Positions 4,493 through 5,766 of a stretch of DNA of 5,766 nucleotides are shown in pieces (the stretch's first letter is position 1; every line of letters starts with the position of its first letter). The stretch is from a bacterium UBA1790. GTDB taxonomy: Bacteria; Bacteroidota; Bacteroidia; Bacteroidales; Muribaculaceae. A program made the translations under genes and the position numbers. The notes below the pieces were generated by a model that saw nothing but the letters and a program-made list of their open reading frames with translations, did not search any database and was not told the origin of the DNA. The DNA is taken from assembly GCA_002314465.1 (NCBI GenBank), contig DCGA01000182.1, forward strand, positions 1,386 to 7,151, read 5' to 3'.

Positions 4493-5766
4493 TTAAGTGT
4501 TTTTTAGCCTCATTGCGCGTATTGCGTTGAGCACGGCGAGTATCATTACACCCGTGTCGGCAAAGATTGCCAGCCACATGTTGGCTATGCCCACGGCTCC
4601 AAGGGCAAGGCAAACACCCTTTACGGCAAATGTCATGATGATGTTTTCCCACACGATGCGCATTGTCTTGCGGGCCATGCGTACGGCCTTGGGAATCTTG
4701 AGCGGCTCGTCGTCCATGAGCACTACGTCGGCAGCTTCAATGGCAGCGTCACTGCCCACTCCGCCCATAGCGATGCCTATGTCGGCACGCGACAGTACGG
4801 GCGCGTCGTTCATGCCGTCGCCCACAAATGCCACCTTGCCGTCCTTCTCTTGCGATGCGAGCAGTTCTTCTACGCGTGCCACCTTGTCGGCTGGCAGCAG
4901 TTCGCTAAATACAGTGTCAATGCCCAGCAGGTCTGTCACCTCGCGTGCCACCTTGTCACTGTCACCGGTGAGCATCACGGTGCGGTTGATTCCTGCCTCG
5001 TGCATTGCTTTGACTGCCTCTTTGGCGTTGGGTTTAACGAGGTCGCCCATAACGATGTGTCCGGCATATTTTCCATCGACGGCTATGTGCACCAGCGTGC
5101 CTGCCATGTGGCAGTGGCAGCTTTCGATGCCCAGCGAGTCCATGAGTTTTTCATTGCCCACGGCAACCTGCTGTCCGTCTACGGTGGCGGTAATGCCATG
5201 ACCGCTTATCTCCTTTATGTCGCTCACGCGGCTGTGGTCTATCGCTTTGCCGTAGGCGCGCTGCAGACTCTTGCTGATGGGGTGCGACGAAGCACATTCT
5301 ACGAGTGCAGCCAGTTCTATGAGGCGCTGTTTTTCATCCTCGTTGGTGTTGTCATGATCCTCTCCGTCGTGCATGGCAGTAACCTCAAATACACCCAGGG
5401 TGAGTGTGCCTGTTTTGTCCATCACCACGGTCTTTACCTTTGACAGCGATTCGAGTATGTTGGCACCCTTTACAAGCACACCTTGACGGCTTGCTCCGCC
5501 AATGCCTGCAAAGAACGACAGCGGGATGCTCACTACGAGTGCGCACGGGCAACTTATTACAAGGAACGTGAGGGCGCGGTACAGCCAAGTGTTCCATTCG
5601 GGAGCGTTACCCATGATGAGCATTGCCAACGGGGGCAGCAATGCGAGTGCCAGCGCGCTGTAGCACACGGCAGGGGTATAAACGCGTGCAAAGCGCGCAA
5701 TGAAGTCCTCGCTCTTCGACTTGTGCGATGCGCTGTCCTCCACCAGTTCAAGAATCTTGGAAACGG
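4493..5766 (-). CDS. Heavy-metal-translocating P-type ATPase, P1B-2 (Zn/Cd/Pb, CadA/ZntA-like), 5' partial
   Basis: An inner-membrane pump that exports divalent soft metals at the cost of ATP. The frame is open past the GTG at 5743 to the window edge (VSKILELVEDSASHKSK), so about 424 C-terminal residues are present and the N-terminal metal-binding part, first helices and A-domain TGE are off-window. Visible marks: CPC metal site in the membrane (5551-5543) followed by SIP and GVLVKGANILE; phosphorylation DKTGTLT (Asp codon 5419-5417); SSHP nucleotide-domain motif (near 5284); MLTGD (near 4969); VGDGMNDAP (near 4822); last helices with ENIIMTFAVK (near 4645-4619) and FADTG (Asp codon 4558-4556). 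CPC with the Lys of the penultimate helix and DTG in the last helix fits subgroup P1B-2, so Zn2+, Cd2+ or Pb2+ rather than Cu+. Exact metal preference cannot be read. No metal-responsive regulator is visible. Confidence 0.95.
   Translation of the reverse strand, partial: VSKILELVEDSASHKSKSEDFIARFARVYTPAVCYSALALALLPPLAMLIMGNAPEWNTWLYRALTFLVISCPCALVVSIPLSFFAGIGGASRQGVLVKGANILESLSKVKTVVMDKTGTLTLGVFEVTAMHDGEDHDNTNEDEKQRLIELAALVECASSHPISKSLQRAYGKAIDHSRVSDIKEISGHGITATVDGQQVAVGNEKLMDSLGIESCHCHMAGTLVHIAVDGKYAGHIVMGDLVKPNAKEAVKAMHEAGINRTVMLTGDSDKVAREVTDLLGIDTVFSELLPADKVARVEELLASQEKDGKVAFVGDGMNDAPVLSRADIGIAMGGVGSDAAIEAADVVLMDDEPLKIPKAVRMARKTMRIVWENIIMTFAVKGVCLALGAVGIANMWLAIFADTGVMILAVLNAIRAMRLKNT

Noticed and set aside
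4497..5443. Long plus-strand frames opposite the P-type ATPase
   Set aside because: They are shadows of the ATPase coding strand; the minus-strand frame carries all P-type motifs.
1..5766. tRNA, rRNA, CRISPR array, insertion sequence or phage genes
   Set aside because: No cloverleaf or rRNA-like sequence, no regularly spaced repeats, no transposase or integrase motifs and no target-site duplications were seen.

Overview
The window looks like a chromosomal segment of a Bacteroidales (Bacteroidota) bacterium. Four things point there: an outer-membrane OmpA-family protein with a PD40 beta-propeller plus carboxypeptidase-regulatory-like domain (the PorE-type architecture), short RpoD-like sigma factors of about 285 aa, A/T-rich leaders without Shine-Dalgarno sequences, and moderately GC-rich genes separated by AT-rich gaps. 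A gut lineage such as Muribaculaceae or Prevotellaceae is plausible, but the sequence alone does not settle it.

Layout, left to right. (1) 1-1497, plus strand: the C-terminal part of a PorE-like OmpA-family protein, cut by the left edge. (2) 1513-1552: a strong hairpin shared by the two converging genes as a bidirectional terminator. (3) 1565-2410, minus: a divergent sigma-70 factor (sigma 1, 281 aa). (4) 2411-2719: its leader and promoter region, with a hairpin and a box shared with the other sigma gene. (5) 2720-2977, minus: an 85-aa protein of unknown function. (6) 2978-3348: an AT-rich gap with a 22-bp near-palindrome, a short alternating CG/TA tract and the terminator of the next gene. 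(7) 3349-4212, minus: a second divergent sigma-70 factor (sigma 2, 287 aa), paralogous to the first. (8) 4213-4492: its leader, carrying the same box at almost the same distance from the start codon, then a long inverted repeat after the next gene. (9) 4493-5766, minus: the C-terminal two thirds or so of a Zn/Cd/Pb-type P1B ATPase, cut by the right edge.

The most interesting part is the central 2.8 kb. Two paralogous sigma factors lie in tandem around a small orphan gene. Both have lost the same promoter-contacting residues in regions 2.3/2.4 and 4.2, while the core-binding region 2.2 and the region 3.2 linker are kept. Their 5' leaders share a sequence block (ACCGCYCTAC, then GGGGA(T)ACC, then AAACA) at almost fixed spacing from the start codon. 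This suggests an alternative transcription programme with paired, possibly leader-based, control. The flanking envelope protein and metal pump look like ordinary neighbours; nothing in the sequence ties them to the sigma pair.
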